DNA of 64,000 nt. Source: Streptomyces achromogenes (GTDB lineage: Bacteria; Actinomycetota; Actinomycetes; Streptomycetales; Streptomycetaceae). The notes under the pieces were generated by a model. That model searched no databases. It had not been told where the DNA came from and was given only the letters and a program-made list of their open reading frames with translations. The stretch is from positions 1,488,001-1,552,000 of the forward strand of contig NZ_JAUSYH010000001.1 in the NCBI RefSeq assembly GCF_030816715.1, in the 5' to 3' direction. Below are positions 1 through 9,356 of this stretch, piece by piece (position 1 is the first letter of the stretch; every line of letters begins with the position of its first letter). Both the position numbers and the translations under genes were made by a program.

Positions 1-1520
<1,520 letters not shown>

Positions 1521-1528
<8 letters not shown>

Positions 1529-1832
1529 CGAGGGCACCTCCGGTCTCCCCGCGCAGTCCGGGCACGATCCGGTCGCCCGCCAGGGGGACGAGTTCGACCT
1601 CGACGGGGATCCCGGGCTCGAAGCGCACGGCGGTGCCGGCGGCGACGTTCAGCCGCCTGCCGCGCGCCGCGGCGCGGTCGAAGTCCAGGCCCGGGTTGGC
1701 CTCGGCGAAGTGGTAGTGGGAGCCGACCTGGACGGGCCGGTCGGCGGCGTTGAGCACGGTGAGCCGGGTGACCGCACGGCCCTCGTTGTACACGATCGGC
1801 CCGTCGGCGAAGAGGATCTCTCCGGGAATCAT
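1521..1832 (-). CDS. ureB: Urease beta subunit
   Basis: Structural, non-catalytic subunit of the urease (alpha-beta-gamma)3 complex. The start [18 protein letters not shown] and the internal [15 protein letters not shown] block are hallmarks of UreB. The product is 103 aa, the normal size for a separate beta subunit. The ATG at 1830-1832 was chosen because it gives the canonical N-terminus; the frame stays open further upstream but that extension is unlike the family. It lies 14 bp after ureA and overlaps ureC, consistent with one operon. Confidence 0.96.
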
Positions 1833-1846
1833 GGCGGTCTCCCCCG

Positions 1847-2149
<303 letters not shown>

Positions 2150-2515
2150 GTCCCACCTCACATCCTCGCTCCGGACCGTGCGGGGTCCGGTTGCCGCGGC
2201 CACGGGGGAACGCCCCTGGTGGCATGGATCGGCAGGCTAGTTGGACCGCATTTCGAGCACGTTAACCAACCTGTGATCATTCAGGCCGGCGGCAGCGGGG
2301 GCGACACGCTCCTCTACGCGCCCGGCCCGTCAGCGAGCACCTCGGCGGGCGGCCCCGCGGGTGCCGCCCGAGCCCGTCGGCGTGCTCGGGCAGTGGCTGC
2401 CGCCGGGCGCCGGCGGACGCTGCCTCCTCCGGGGAACGCGCGCCGGCGATCGTCGGCCGAACGGCGGCCCGGCACGGCGCACGGCCGTTCGTACTTTTCG
2501 TACGGCCTTTCGCGC
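2150..2515. other. Intergenic region: ureA leader and 3' end of phd-like gene
   Basis: No convincing gene in this 366-bp gap. It holds the ureA ribosome binding site, the GlnR-like pair at 2250-2265, and near the end of the antitoxin gene an imperfect hairpin (GGCCGT at 2483-2488 with ACGGCC at 2502-2507, CGTAC repeated inside) that could be a weak terminator. Confidence 0.5.
2250..2265 (-). promoter_or_regulatory. Candidate GlnR half-box upstream of ureA
   Basis: On the minus strand TTAAC and GAAAT are separated by 6 nt, the spacing of the a and b half-sites of actinobacterial GlnR boxes (gTnAC-n6-GaAAc). Urease genes are known GlnR targets in Streptomyces. Only one a-b pair is clear; no good second pair was found, so this is a plausible rather than firm site. 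Confidence 0.35.
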
Positions 2516-2794
2516 CTACGACGGGCCGGCCCCCCGGTGCTCCGCGGCGATGCCGAACCGCTGCTGTTCGCGGGGAGCGGAGGCGACCTCACGCACGGCG
2601 GAGACGGAGCGGATCACCTGCTCCTCGGCCGGACGGTCCAGTTCGTCCAGTCGTTCCAGGTCAGCGGCGGAGACGAGGGCGACGAGGGGTTTGCCGTGCC
2701 GGGTCACGACGACGCGCTCACCGCCGTACACCACGCGGTTGATCAGGTCGGCGAGTTCAGCCCTGGCTTGCGTCACCGGAATCTCGTAGGCCAT
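2516..2794 (-). CDS. Phd/YefM-family type II antitoxin
   Basis: 92-aa protein beginning MAYEIPVTQARAELADLINR, the N-terminal DNA-binding fold of Phd/YefM antitoxins, followed by GERVVVTRHGKPLVALVSAADLERL, the family's second conserved block. Such proteins repress their own promoter and neutralise a partner toxin through the C-terminal region. No toxin gene (Doc, RelE or YoeB type) is seen in the 366 bp downstream, so it appears to be an orphan. It is divergent from the ClpP-like gene, with a small inverted repeat between them. Confidence 0.85.
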   Translation of the reverse strand: MAYEIPVTQARAELADLINRVVYGGERVVVTRHGKPLVALVSAADLERLDELDRPAEEQVIRSVSAVREVASAPREQQRFGIAAEHRGAGPS

Positions 2795-2820
2795 GACCCC
2801 ATTCTAACGTCACGTACGTC

Positions 2821-2837
2821 CTGTACATTTCTTACAG
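2821..2837. promoter_or_regulatory. Inverted repeat between divergent phd-like and clpP-like genes
   Basis: CTGTA and TACAG flank 7 nt in the 82-bp divergent spacer, close to an ACGTACGT stretch at about 2812. Autoregulatory operators of Phd/YefM proteins are short AT-richer palindromes near the start of their own gene, so this is a candidate operator. It is short and unproven. Confidence 0.35.
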
Positions 2838-2876
2838 AGGCGTCCGACGCGCCGGACGCAGAAGGAGGGGGCACCC

Positions 2877-3512
2877 ATGCAGCGACCGTCCGCCCGCCAT
2901 GTCCTGCCCGAGTTCACCGAACGGACGAGTTCGGGACACCGCACGATGGATCCGTACGCGAAGCTGCTGGAGGAGCGGATCATCTTCCTGGGCACCCCGG
3001 TCGACGAGGTCTCGGCGAACGACGTGACGGCCCAGTTCATGTACCTCGAGCACAAGGAGCCGGACCGGGACATCGCGCTGTACATCAACTCCCCCGGCGG
3101 CTCGTTCAGCGCGATGACGGCCCTGTACGACACGATCCGCTTCGTCACCTGCGACGTGTCGACGACGTGTCTGGGGCAGGCGGGCCCGTCGGCCGCGGTC
3201 CTGCTGGCCGCGGGCACGCCGGGCAAGCGGTTCGCCCTGCCGGGAGCGCGGATGACGGTCCGCCAGCCGTCGCTGCCCGAACCCGTCGAGGGCCAGGCCA
3301 GTGACCTGGCCCTCCAGGCCGAGGAGCTGGCCCGCACCCGCGCGGCCCTGGAGGGGATGCTCGTGCGGCACACCGGGCGGACGCCGGAGCAGGTGACCGC
3401 GGACATCGAGCGGGGCACGTTCCTCACCGCCCCGGAAGCGGTGGCGTACGGCCTGGTGGACGGGATCATCCCGAGCCGCAAGGCGTCCGCCGGGGCGCAG
3501 GGCGGGAGGTGA
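2877..3512 (+). CDS. ClpP-like protein lacking the catalytic Ser and His
   Basis: 211-aa member of the ClpP family of self-compartmentalised proteases. The fold motifs are present: [10 protein letters not shown] (31-40), YINSPGGS (69-76), [17 protein letters not shown] (109-125) and YGLVDGII near the end. The nucleophile block, normally GQAAS, reads GQAGPS, placing Pro104 at the catalytic serine position with Ser105 shifted by one. The usual IHQP histidine is Arg129 (VRQP). It is therefore predicted to be inactive as a peptidase and may assemble with active ClpP subunits. The ATG at 2877 follows a strong GGAGGG site. Confidence 0.88.
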   Translation: MQRPSARHVLPEFTERTSSGHRTMDPYAKLLEERIIFLGTPVDEVSANDVTAQFMYLEHKEPDRDIALYINSPGGSFSAMTALYDTIRFVTCDVSTTCLGQAGPSAAVLLAAGTPGKRFALPGARMTVRQPSLPEPVEGQASDLALQAEELARTRAALEGMLVRHTGRTPEQVTADIERGTFLTAPEAVAYGLVDGIIPSRKASAGAQGGR

Positions 3513-3519
3513 GCCGGCG

Positions 3520-3825
3520 ATGGTGCCCGAGCTGCCGCCGCTGCCCGCGCTGACCCGCGCGGAGGCCGAGCTGATCGACGGATACCTCGACGTGGTCGAC
3601 ATGCTCGGCCGCATCAACCCCGCCCACCACGGGGACACCTATCGCGGGCTGCGCGCCGCCCAGGCGCTGGTGAGCAAGGCCGCCGCGCTGCGCGACGCGC
3701 TGACGCTGATGCACCAGCGGGGCGAGAGCGAGCTGCACGCGCAGACGCTCGCCCGGGCGCTGCGCGTCCTGGACGGGGAGCGCCGCACGGCGCGCGTCAC
3801 GCTGCCGCCGCTCGCCGAGAGTTGA
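3520..3825 (+). CDS. Small helical protein of unknown function
   Basis: 101 aa, not recognised. Predicted almost entirely helical, with an acidic N-terminal half and a C-terminal Arg-rich segment (LDGERRTARVTLPP). It starts 7 bp after the ClpP-like gene with a GGAGGT site 10 nt upstream, and is followed by a strong hairpin, so the two genes form an operon. A partner or adaptor role for the ClpP-like protein is only a guess from position. Confidence 0.7.
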   Translation: MVPELPPLPALTRAEAELIDGYLDVVDMLGRINPAHHGDTYRGLRAAQALVSKAAALRDALTLMHQRGESELHAQTLARALRVLDGERRTARVTLPPLAES

Positions 3826-3852
3826 CCCGGGGCGGCACCGGTCCGCACGGCC

Positions 3853-3879
3853 CCGGCCCCGACGTGACGTCCGGGCCGG
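3853..3879 (+). terminator. Hairpin terminator after the clpP-like operon
   Basis: CCGGCCC (3853-3859) pairs with GGGCCGG (3873-3879), and an inner GACG/CGTC pair closes on a TGA loop, leaving a single C-C mismatch. It lies 28 bp past the last stop codon. There is no T-tract, as is common for Streptomyces terminators. Confidence 0.6.
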
Positions 3880-3921
3880 AGTCGAAACGACCCAGAAGGC
3901 GTACCCCCGTTCGGCAGAACC

Positions 3922-3984
3922 CCTCCTGTTCTCCCGGACGCCCAGAAGTTGCGCAGAAGGGCGCTCCGCGGGTGGAACAGGAGG
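3922..3984. repeat. Perfect 10-bp inverted repeat with 43-nt spacer
   Basis: CCTCCTGTTC at 3922-3931 and GAACAGGAGG at 3975-3984 are exact reverse complements in a region with no gene. They could form a long hairpin, a regulator site pair or part of a small RNA. The rest of 3826-4130 shows no supported gene. Confidence 0.5.
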
Positions 3985-4139
3985 CGTCGTCGCTGGTGGG
4001 AGGCCCTGAGGGGACTCGCCAGCTGATCACCCGTCAGAGTGTTCACCCGAACGGCTGAGTGGTGAGTAACCCCACAAATCCCCGGTTCCGTTGGGATTTT
4101 CGGACATCCGTGAGCCAAGATCCCTGTCTGACGACAAGC

Positions 4140-4159
4140 CCCCGCCACAAGCGGCGGGG
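4140..4159 (+). other. GC hairpin ahead of the riboswitch
   Basis: CCCCGCC (4140-4146) and GGCGGGG (4153-4159) form a perfect 7-bp stem with a 6-nt loop, just upstream of the c-di-AMP aptamer. It may be part of the 5' leader or an upstream terminator. Confidence 0.4.
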
Positions 4160-4173
4160 CGGTCCGGGTGGAC

Positions 4174-4365
4174 GCCGAGTCCTGCCGCCTCCCGGATGAC
4201 CGGTCGACAGGAGTGCATCGGCAGGAGTGGAGGACCCAGGCACGACGGGTCGCCGGAACGGTCACGCCATGACCGGGCCGAGCAGCCCTTGGGGTGAAGC
4301 CGCTGACGCGGCCGGGCAACTTCGCCAGCCCGAATCCGACAGGTCATCCTTCACAGGCGGCTGAC
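4174..4365 (+). promoter_or_regulatory. ydaO-type c-di-AMP riboswitch
   Basis: The leader carries the conserved blocks of the ydaO aptamer in order: GGAGGACCCAGG at about 4229-4240, CTTGGGGTGAAGCC near 4289-4301, and CCCGAATCCGACAGGTCA from 4329 with TTCACAGGCGG at 4350-4360. A stem CCTGCCG (4181-4187)/CGGCAGG (4219-4225) is formed in the 5' half. In Streptomyces these riboswitches sit upstream of cell-wall hydrolase genes and shut off expression when c-di-AMP is high. Here the next gene, 13 nt downstream, is an NlpC/P60 hydrolase, which fits exactly. Confidence 0.82.
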
Positions 4366-4377
4366 GAAGGGTTGCGC

Positions 4378-4851
4378 ATGACTGCGCTCAATCGTGTCCC
4401 GTCGCTCATGGCCCGGGCCGGTACGGCCTCGGCGTTCGCCATCGCCGCCGTCGGCGGCACGGTCGTGGTCCCGGGGCTCGCTCCGGACGCCGCGGCCGCC
4501 ACACCGGCGACGAAGGCGCTGCAGATCGCGGCCTCCAAGAAGGGTGCACCGTACAAGTACGGGGCCACCGGGCCGAAGAGGTTCGACTGCTCGGGACTCA
4601 CGCTGTACTCGTTCAAGAAGGCGGGCAAGAGCCTGCCGCGGACGGCGGCCCAGCAGTACAACAAGACGAAGCACATTTCGGCGTCCAGCCGCAGGGCGGG
4701 CGACCTGGTGTTCTTCCACTCGGGGTCGAACGTGTACCACGTCGGGATCTACGCGGGCAAGGGCAAGATCTGGCACTCGCCGAAGACCGGGGACGTGGTG
4801 AAGCTGCAGAAGATCTGGACCAAGAGCGTCTGGTACGGCCGGGTCCGCTAG
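4378..4851 (+). CDS. Secreted NlpC/P60 peptidoglycan hydrolase
   Basis: 157-aa cell-wall endopeptidase. A signal peptide with Ala-rich core covers about 1-41 (ending DAAAATP). The NlpC/P60 domain follows, with nucleophile Cys71 in RFDCSGLT, His121 in VYHVGIYAG and His133 as a likely third residue. There is no LysM or SH3 anchor, so it is a minimal secreted hydrolase. An in-frame start at 4294 lies inside the riboswitch; the ATG at 4378 gives a normal signal peptide. Expression is probably controlled by c-di-AMP through the leader. Confidence 0.92.
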   Translation: MTALNRVPSLMARAGTASAFAIAAVGGTVVVPGLAPDAAAATPATKALQIAASKKGAPYKYGATGPKRFDCSGLTLYSFKKAGKSLPRTAAQQYNKTKHISASSRRAGDLVFFHSGSNVYHVGIYAGKGKIWHSPKTGDVVKLQKIWTKSVWYGRVR

Positions 4852-4975
4852 GGGCCGGCCCAGGTACTGATCCGCCCGGTCCGCCGGGCCGGTACCTGGG
4901 CGCCGATCTGCCGGGTCCGCCGAGCTGTCGGGCCCACTGACCTCCCGGGGCCGTGCAGGGCGTCCTGACACGCCT

Positions 4976-5458
4976 TCACCGTCCCGGGAGCTCACCCTCC
5001 GCCGGGACCGCCAGGACCCCGGCTGCCGGCTCCGCCGCCGGGACGGTCCACGGGAGCTCGACGACGACCGTCTTGCCGCCCTCCCTCGTGGGCCGCACTC
5101 TGAGTCTGCCGCCGGCTTCCGCGGTCAGCCAGCGAATGATCACCATGCCTCGGCCGTTGTCCTGCTGGACGGCGGCCGGCAGTCGTTGCGGGAAGCGCGG
5201 ATGACTGTCGGTGACCCCGATGCTCAGCCGTTCGTCGCGGTCGAGGGCCAGGTCCACCGTGAAGGTGGGCGACTGGCCGAAGGTGTGCTGTACGGCGTTG
5301 GTGGCGAGTTCCGAGACGATCAGACGGACGGCGTCTGCCGCCTCGGCGTCCGCGGGCAGGCCCCACTCGCCGAGGGTGCCGGCCACGAAGGCCCGGGCCG
5401 TGGAGACCGAGGCGGGATCGCTCGGCAGAGTGAGGGTTGCTTCCAGGTGATCTGCCAT
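4976..5458 (-). CDS. RsbW-like ATP-binding protein (HATPase_c)
   Basis: 160-aa single-domain GHKL ATPase of the anti-sigma/serine-kinase type. The N-box reads IVSELATNAVQH, and the G-box region contains DNGRGMVIIRWL. Many paralogues exist in Streptomyces, typically beside a DUF5753 regulator and a DUF397 protein, the arrangement found here on the opposite strand. The ATG at 5456-5458 (MADHLEATLTLPSDP) was chosen for its fit to family length and the AAGGGA site upstream; the frame is open further 5'. Exact target unknown. Confidence 0.88.
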   Translation of the reverse strand: MADHLEATLTLPSDPASVSTARAFVAGTLGEWGLPADAEAADAVRLIVSELATNAVQHTFGQSPTFTVDLALDRDERLSIGVTDSHPRFPQRLPAAVQQDNGRGMVIIRWLTAEAGGRLRVRPTREGGKTVVVELPWTVPAAEPAAGVLAVPAEGELPGR

Positions 5459-5672
5459 GGCGACGTCGTCCCTTTCCCACGGGACCGGAGCCCGACACGG
5501 TGTGGATTGGTTCGAGTACGGTCCCGGACTGGTGCTTCTTCGCCAGACTGCCATCACCACGCCGGTCACGGGTGGCGATCCACCAAGATGTGCATATATC
5601 TGTCGCCCGATGCGGTGAACTCTGCGACGACAGAGCGTATTTGGTCGGCCTGTCAGGAGTAAGGAGGAGCCC

Positions 5673-6527
5673 ATGCAGCACGGACCGGCGGTGCGCCGCC
5701 GCAAGCTGGGCGCCGAACTGCGCACTTTACGCGCCCGGGCGGGTCTCACCAGTGGTGAGGCGGCCCGGCTCGTGGGGTGGCACCAGTCCAAGGTGAGCCG
5801 CATCGAGACCGGCGTCAGTGGATCGAAACCGGCCGATGTGCGGTTACTCCTCGACGCCTACGGTGTGGCCGATCAGCAACTGCGGGAGCTGATGCTGGCA
5901 TTGGCGGGCGACGGCGGCGGCCGGGACCACTGGTGGCACGCCTACCGTGGGGTGCTGCCGCCGGCCTACCGGGACTTCATCAGCCTGGAGTCCCAGGCCA
6001 GCGCGATGCGCACCCTGGAGACGACCGTGGTGCCGGGCCTGCTGCAGACGCCCGAGTACGCGCGCGCGGTGACCGGCGCCGCCGTCGAGGGCCTCGACGA
6101 GGAGCAGCTGGACACCCTGGTGGAGGTGCGGCTGGCCCGCCAGGACGTACTGCGTGCGCAGCCGCCGCTGGAGCTGAACGCGGTGCTCGACGAGTCGGTG
6201 CTGCGCCGCGAGGTGGGCGGCCCCGAGGCGATGGCGCGCCAGCTGCGACGGCTGGCGGAGGCCTCCCGTTTGCCGCAAGTGAGCCTTCAGGTGCTGCCGT
6301 TCACCGCGGGTGCGCATATCGGGGTAACCGGCCCGTTCGTTATCTTTTCATTTTCGCGCACTTCTGATCTGGATGTGGTTGTTCTCGACCACTTGACGAG
6401 TACCCTCTATCTCGAACGGAAAGAAGACCTCCAGGCCTATGCCCAGGCCTTCAACGCCCTTCGGGCGCACGCACTTTCGCCCGGGGAATCATCGGATTAC
6501 ATCGCCGCGATCGCCGGCGGCGCGTAA
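5673..6527 (+). CDS. XRE-family regulator with DUF5753 domain
   Basis: 284-aa regulator. An N-terminal helix-turn-helix (about 8-65; LRARAGLTSGEAARLVGWHQ region) is followed by a DUF5753 domain with its characteristic VVPGLLQTPEYARAV block. This is the WhiJ/AbaA-like class in which a DNA-binding protein works with a small DUF397 partner encoded next door. GGAGGAG precedes the ATG. The 214-bp divergent spacer with the RsbW-like gene contains CTCTG/CAGAG arms at 5621-5636, a possible autoregulatory site. An AT-richer patch near 6340-6420 departs from the local base composition. Confidence 0.92.
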   Translation: MQHGPAVRRRKLGAELRTLRARAGLTSGEAARLVGWHQSKVSRIETGVSGSKPADVRLLLDAYGVADQQLRELMLALAGDGGGRDHWWHAYRGVLPPAYRDFISLESQASAMRTLETTVVPGLLQTPEYARAVTGAAVEGLDEEQLDTLVEVRLARQDVLRAQPPLELNAVLDESVLRREVGGPEAMARQLRRLAEASRLPQVSLQVLPFTAGAHIGVTGPFVIFSFSRTSDLDVVVLDHLTSTLYLERKEDLQAYAQAFNALRAHALSPGESSDYIAAIAGGA

Positions 6528-6536
6528 GGAGGCACC

Positions 6537-6785
6537 ATGTCCGCAGTACCGCGGAACGTACCTTCCCGTACCGATCCCGACCGTCTCCCGCAGGTGCGGT
6601 GGCTGCGCAGCAGCTACAGCACGGGAGCCAACAACTGCGTCGAGACCGCCCGGCCGGACCGCGGCCCCTGGGCCGGTCTGCTCGCCGTACGCGACTCCAA
6701 GGACCCGGCCGGTCCCGCCCTGCTCTTCTCCCCCGAGAGCTGGACGGGTTTCACCGACTCGCTTGGCCGACCACGCCGCACCTGA
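6537..6785 (+). CDS. DUF397 protein
   Basis: 82-aa protein with the family pattern WLRSSYSTGANNCVETA followed by VRDSKDP and WTGFTDSL. It starts 9 bp after the DUF5753 regulator and is preceded by AAGGAGG, so the pair is co-transcribed. DUF397 proteins are thought to act as partners of the adjacent regulator in Streptomyces development and antibiotic control. Confidence 0.92.
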   Translation: MSAVPRNVPSRTDPDRLPQVRWLRSSYSTGANNCVETARPDRGPWAGLLAVRDSKDPAGPALLFSPESWTGFTDSLGRPRRT

Positions 6786-6832
6786 CGGCGCCCCCACCCG
6801 TCACCGGCGACCCACGGTCCTGTCCCGCCGAC

Positions 6833-7960
6833 TCATGGCCGTGTCTCGCCGATCACCCGCACAGCGCGTTCCAGCTCGGCCCCGGAGAGGTCCGCACGGG
6901 CGGTGAGCCTCAGGCGTGAGATGCCGTCGGGCACGGAAGGAGGCCGGAAGCAGCCCACGGCCAGGCCTGCCGTCCGGCAGTCCGCCGCCCACCGCAGCGC
7001 CTCCTCCGGGGACGGCGCCCGCACCGAGACGACCGCGGCGTCGGGACGCACCGCTTCCAATCCCGCGGCCGTCAGCCGCGTGTGCAGTTCGCCCGCCACC
7101 GTACGCGCACGTGCCGCGCGCTCCGGTTCCCGGCGCAGCAGCCGCAGGGCCGCCAGCGCGGCGCCCGCAGCCGCCGGGGCGAGGCCCGTGTCGAAGATGA
7201 ACGTGCGGGCCGCGTTCACCAGATGCTCGATCACCCGCGCGGGGCCCAGCACGGCGCCCCCCTGGCTGCCGAGCGACTTGGACAGCGTGAGCGTCACGAC
7301 GACGTCGGGGGCGCCCGCGAGGCCGGTAGCCTGCGCGGTCCCCCGGCCGCCGTCCCCGAGCACGCCCAGTCCGTGGGCGTCGTCGACGACGAGGCCGGCG
7401 CCGTGCTCCCGGCAGGCGGCGGCGAGGCCGGCCAGCGGGGCCGCGTCGCCGTCGACCGAGAAGACCGCGTCGGAGACGGCCACGGCCGGGCCGTCGTGGG
7501 CGTCGAGCGCCTTGCGCACGGCCTCCGGGTCGTTGTGGCCGACGACCTGGACGGCGCCGCGGGCCAGCCGGCAGCCGTCGATGAGCGAGGCGTGGTTGCC
7601 CGCGTCGGAGACGATCAGCGAGCCGTGCGGGGCCAGCGCCGTGACGGCGGCGAGATTGGCCGCGTAGCCGGAGGAGAAGACCAGGGCGGCCTCGAAGCCG
7701 CAGAAGTCCGCCAGCTCCCGCTCCAGGTCGCCGTGCAGCTCGGTGGTGCCGGTGACGAGGCGCGAGCCGGTGGCGCCGCCTCCCCAGGTGCGGGCGGCGG
7801 CCGCGGCGCCCTCGACGACCTCGGGATGACGGGCCAGACCCAGGTAGTCGTTGCTGGCGAGGTCGAGCAGCGGCGAGTCGGCCGGACGCGGCCGCAGCGT
7901 CCGCACGAGTCCGGCCCGGCGGCGCAGCTCCGCCTGCTCGTCGATCCAGCCGAACGCCAT
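6833..7960 (-). CDS. bioF: 8-amino-7-oxononanoate synthase
   Basis: PLP enzyme of the alpha-oxoamine synthase family that condenses pimeloyl-thioester with L-alanine in biotin synthesis; 375 aa, normal size. Visible features are SNDYLGLARHP (37-47), the VVDDAHGLG cofactor segment (191-199) and the Schiff-base lysine Lys228 in TLSKSLGSQGG. It is transcribed away from bioB; GGAGG lies 6-10 nt before its ATG. With bioB, bioA and bioD it makes a complete late biotin pathway. Confidence 0.95.
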   Translation of the reverse strand: MAFGWIDEQAELRRRAGLVRTLRPRPADSPLLDLASNDYLGLARHPEVVEGAAAAARTWGGGATGSRLVTGTTELHGDLERELADFCGFEAALVFSSGYAANLAAVTALAPHGSLIVSDAGNHASLIDGCRLARGAVQVVGHNDPEAVRKALDAHDGPAVAVSDAVFSVDGDAAPLAGLAAACREHGAGLVVDDAHGLGVLGDGGRGTAQATGLAGAPDVVVTLTLSKSLGSQGGAVLGPARVIEHLVNAARTFIFDTGLAPAAAGAALAALRLLRREPERAARARTVAGELHTRLTAAGLEAVRPDAAVVSVRAPSPEEALRWAADCRTAGLAVGCFRPPSVPDGISRLRLTARADLSGAELERAVRVIGETRP

Positions 7961-8021
7961 GGGTCCTCCGGGGCTTTTGTAGGTAGCGGACAGACACTAG
8001 CGGCAGGGCCGCCCGCCCACG

Positions 8022-8039
8022 GTGTGGCAATACCCACAC
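8022..8039. promoter_or_regulatory. Palindrome in the bioF-bioB divergent spacer
   Basis: GTGTGG and CCACAC flank CAATAC in the 148-bp divergent region. The position suits an operator controlling both transcripts, as biotin genes are usually biotin-repressed. CCTACCT-like sequences occur on both strands close to each gene. The regulator is not identifiable from this window. Confidence 0.45.
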
Positions 8040-8108
8040 GTCGAACCGGGTGTGTTGTGTGATCCCTACCTTGGCCCGGAGCGGGTGCGTAGGACAGGAT
8101 CGGCTCTC

Positions 8109-9356
8109 ATGGACCTGCTGAACACGCTGGTGGACAAGGGGCTTCGGCGCGAGCTGCCGACCCGCGAGGAGGCTCTGGCCGTCCTCGCCACTTCCGACGA
8201 CGACGTGATGGACGTGGTGGCCGCGGCCGGGAAGGTGCGCCGGCACTGGTTCGGCCGACGGGTGAAGCTCAACTACCTCGTCAACCTCAAGTCGGGCCTG
8301 TGCCCCGAGGACTGCTCCTACTGCTCCCAGCGGCTGGGCTCGACGGCCGGCATCCTGAAGTACACCTGGCTCAAGCCCGACGAGGCCTCGCAGGCCGCCG
8401 CGGCGGGTCTCGCGGGCGGCGCGAAGCGGGTCTGCCTGGTGGCGTCCGGGCGCGGGCCGACGGACCGGGACGTCGACCGGGTCTCCGACACCATCAAGGC
8501 GATCAAGGAACAGAACGAGGGCGTCGAGGTGTGCGCCTGTCTGGGCCTGCTCTCCGACGGCCAGGCCGAGCGGCTGCGCGAGGCGGGCGCCGACGCCTAC
8601 AACCACAACCTCAACACGTCGGAGTCGACGTACGGGGAGATCACGACCACACACACCTACGCCGACCGGGTGGACACCGTCACCAAGGCGCACGCGGCGG
8701 GCCTGTCGGCCTGCTCCGGACTGATCGCCGGCATGGGCGAGACGGACGAGGACCTGGTGGACGTCGTCTACTCGCTGCGCGAGCTGGACCCGGACTCGGT
8801 GCCGGTCAACTTCCTCATCCCGGTCGAGGGCACGCCGCTGGCCAAGGAGTGGAACCTCACCCCGCAGCGCTGTCTGCGGATCCTGGCGATGGTGCGGTTC
8901 GTCTGCCCCGACGTCGAGGTCCGCATCGCGGGCGGGCGCGAGGTCCATCTGCGCACGATGCAGCCGCTCGCGCTGCACCTGGCCAACTCGATCTTCCTCG
9001 GTGACTACCTCACGACCGAGGGCCAGGCGGGCAAGGCCGACCTGGAGATGATCGCGGACGCCGGGTTCGAGGTGGAGGGCGCGGAGCAGGTCACGCTGCC
9101 CGAGCACCGGGCAGCGGCGGGCGGCGGCTGCGGGTCCCACGAGGGCGGCGGCTGCGGCTCCCGGGAGGCATCGGGGTGCGGTGCGCACGAGGGCTCCGGG
9201 TGCGGCTCGCACGAGGGCGGCGGCGTCTGCGGCTCCGTCCCCGCGGCGACGGCCGCCTCGGCTGCCCCCGCCGCCGCGTCCGCCGGCGAGGCCCGCACCG
9301 ACCTGGTCGCCGTGCGCCGCCGCGGCGCCGGCACCGATCTCGCGCCCAATGCCTGA
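8109..9356 (+). CDS. bioB: Biotin synthase with a Cys/His-rich repeat tail
   Basis: Radical-SAM enzyme that inserts sulfur into dethiobiotin. The [4Fe-4S] motif is Cys65-x3-Cys69-x2-Cys72 ([10 protein letters not shown]). The [10 protein letters not shown] (164-173) and AGGREV (274-279) segments match the family. The core ends near residue 335; a tail to residue 415 follows, carrying four 8-residue repeats of the type CGSHEGGG (341-372). The ATG at 8109 is preferred to the upstream in-frame ATG at 8022, which would lie in the promoter spacer. bioA overlaps the last 8 bp. Confidence 0.95.
   Translation: MDLLNTLVDKGLRRELPTREEALAVLATSDDDVMDVVAAAGKVRRHWFGRRVKLNYLVNLKSGLCPEDCSYCSQRLGSTAGILKYTWLKPDEASQAAAAGLAGGAKRVCLVASGRGPTDRDVDRVSDTIKAIKEQNEGVEVCACLGLLSDGQAERLREAGADAYNHNLNTSESTYGEITTTHTYADRVDTVTKAHAAGLSACSGLIAGMGETDEDLVDVVYSLRELDPDSVPVNFLIPVEGTPLAKEWNLTPQRCLRILAMVRFVCPDVEVRIAGGREVHLRTMQPLALHLANSIFLGDYLTTEGQAGKADLEMIADAGFEVEGAEQVTLPEHRAAAGGGCGSHEGGGCGSREASGCGAHEGSGCGSHEGGGVCGSVPAATAASAAPAAASAGEARTDLVAVRRRGAGTDLAPNA
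9129..9224 (+). repeat. 24-bp coding tandem repeat in bioB
   Basis: Four consecutive 24-bp units encode CG(S/A)(H/R)E(G/A)(G/S)G, with cysteines at residues 341, 349, 357 and 365 and a degenerate fifth Cys at 374. Synonymous differences between units suggest old duplication with selection on the protein sequence. Confidence 0.85.

Noticed and set aside
6801..9212. Minus-strand 803-codon open frame across bioF and bioB
   Set aside because: Arg/Pro/Gly-rich shadow of two well-supported genes with no recognisable domain; GC-rich genomes give long antisense frames.
9129..9224. CRISPR-like short repeats
   Set aside because: Contiguous 24-bp units in coding frame without spacers; they are a protein repeat. 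No CRISPR array was seen anywhere in the window.
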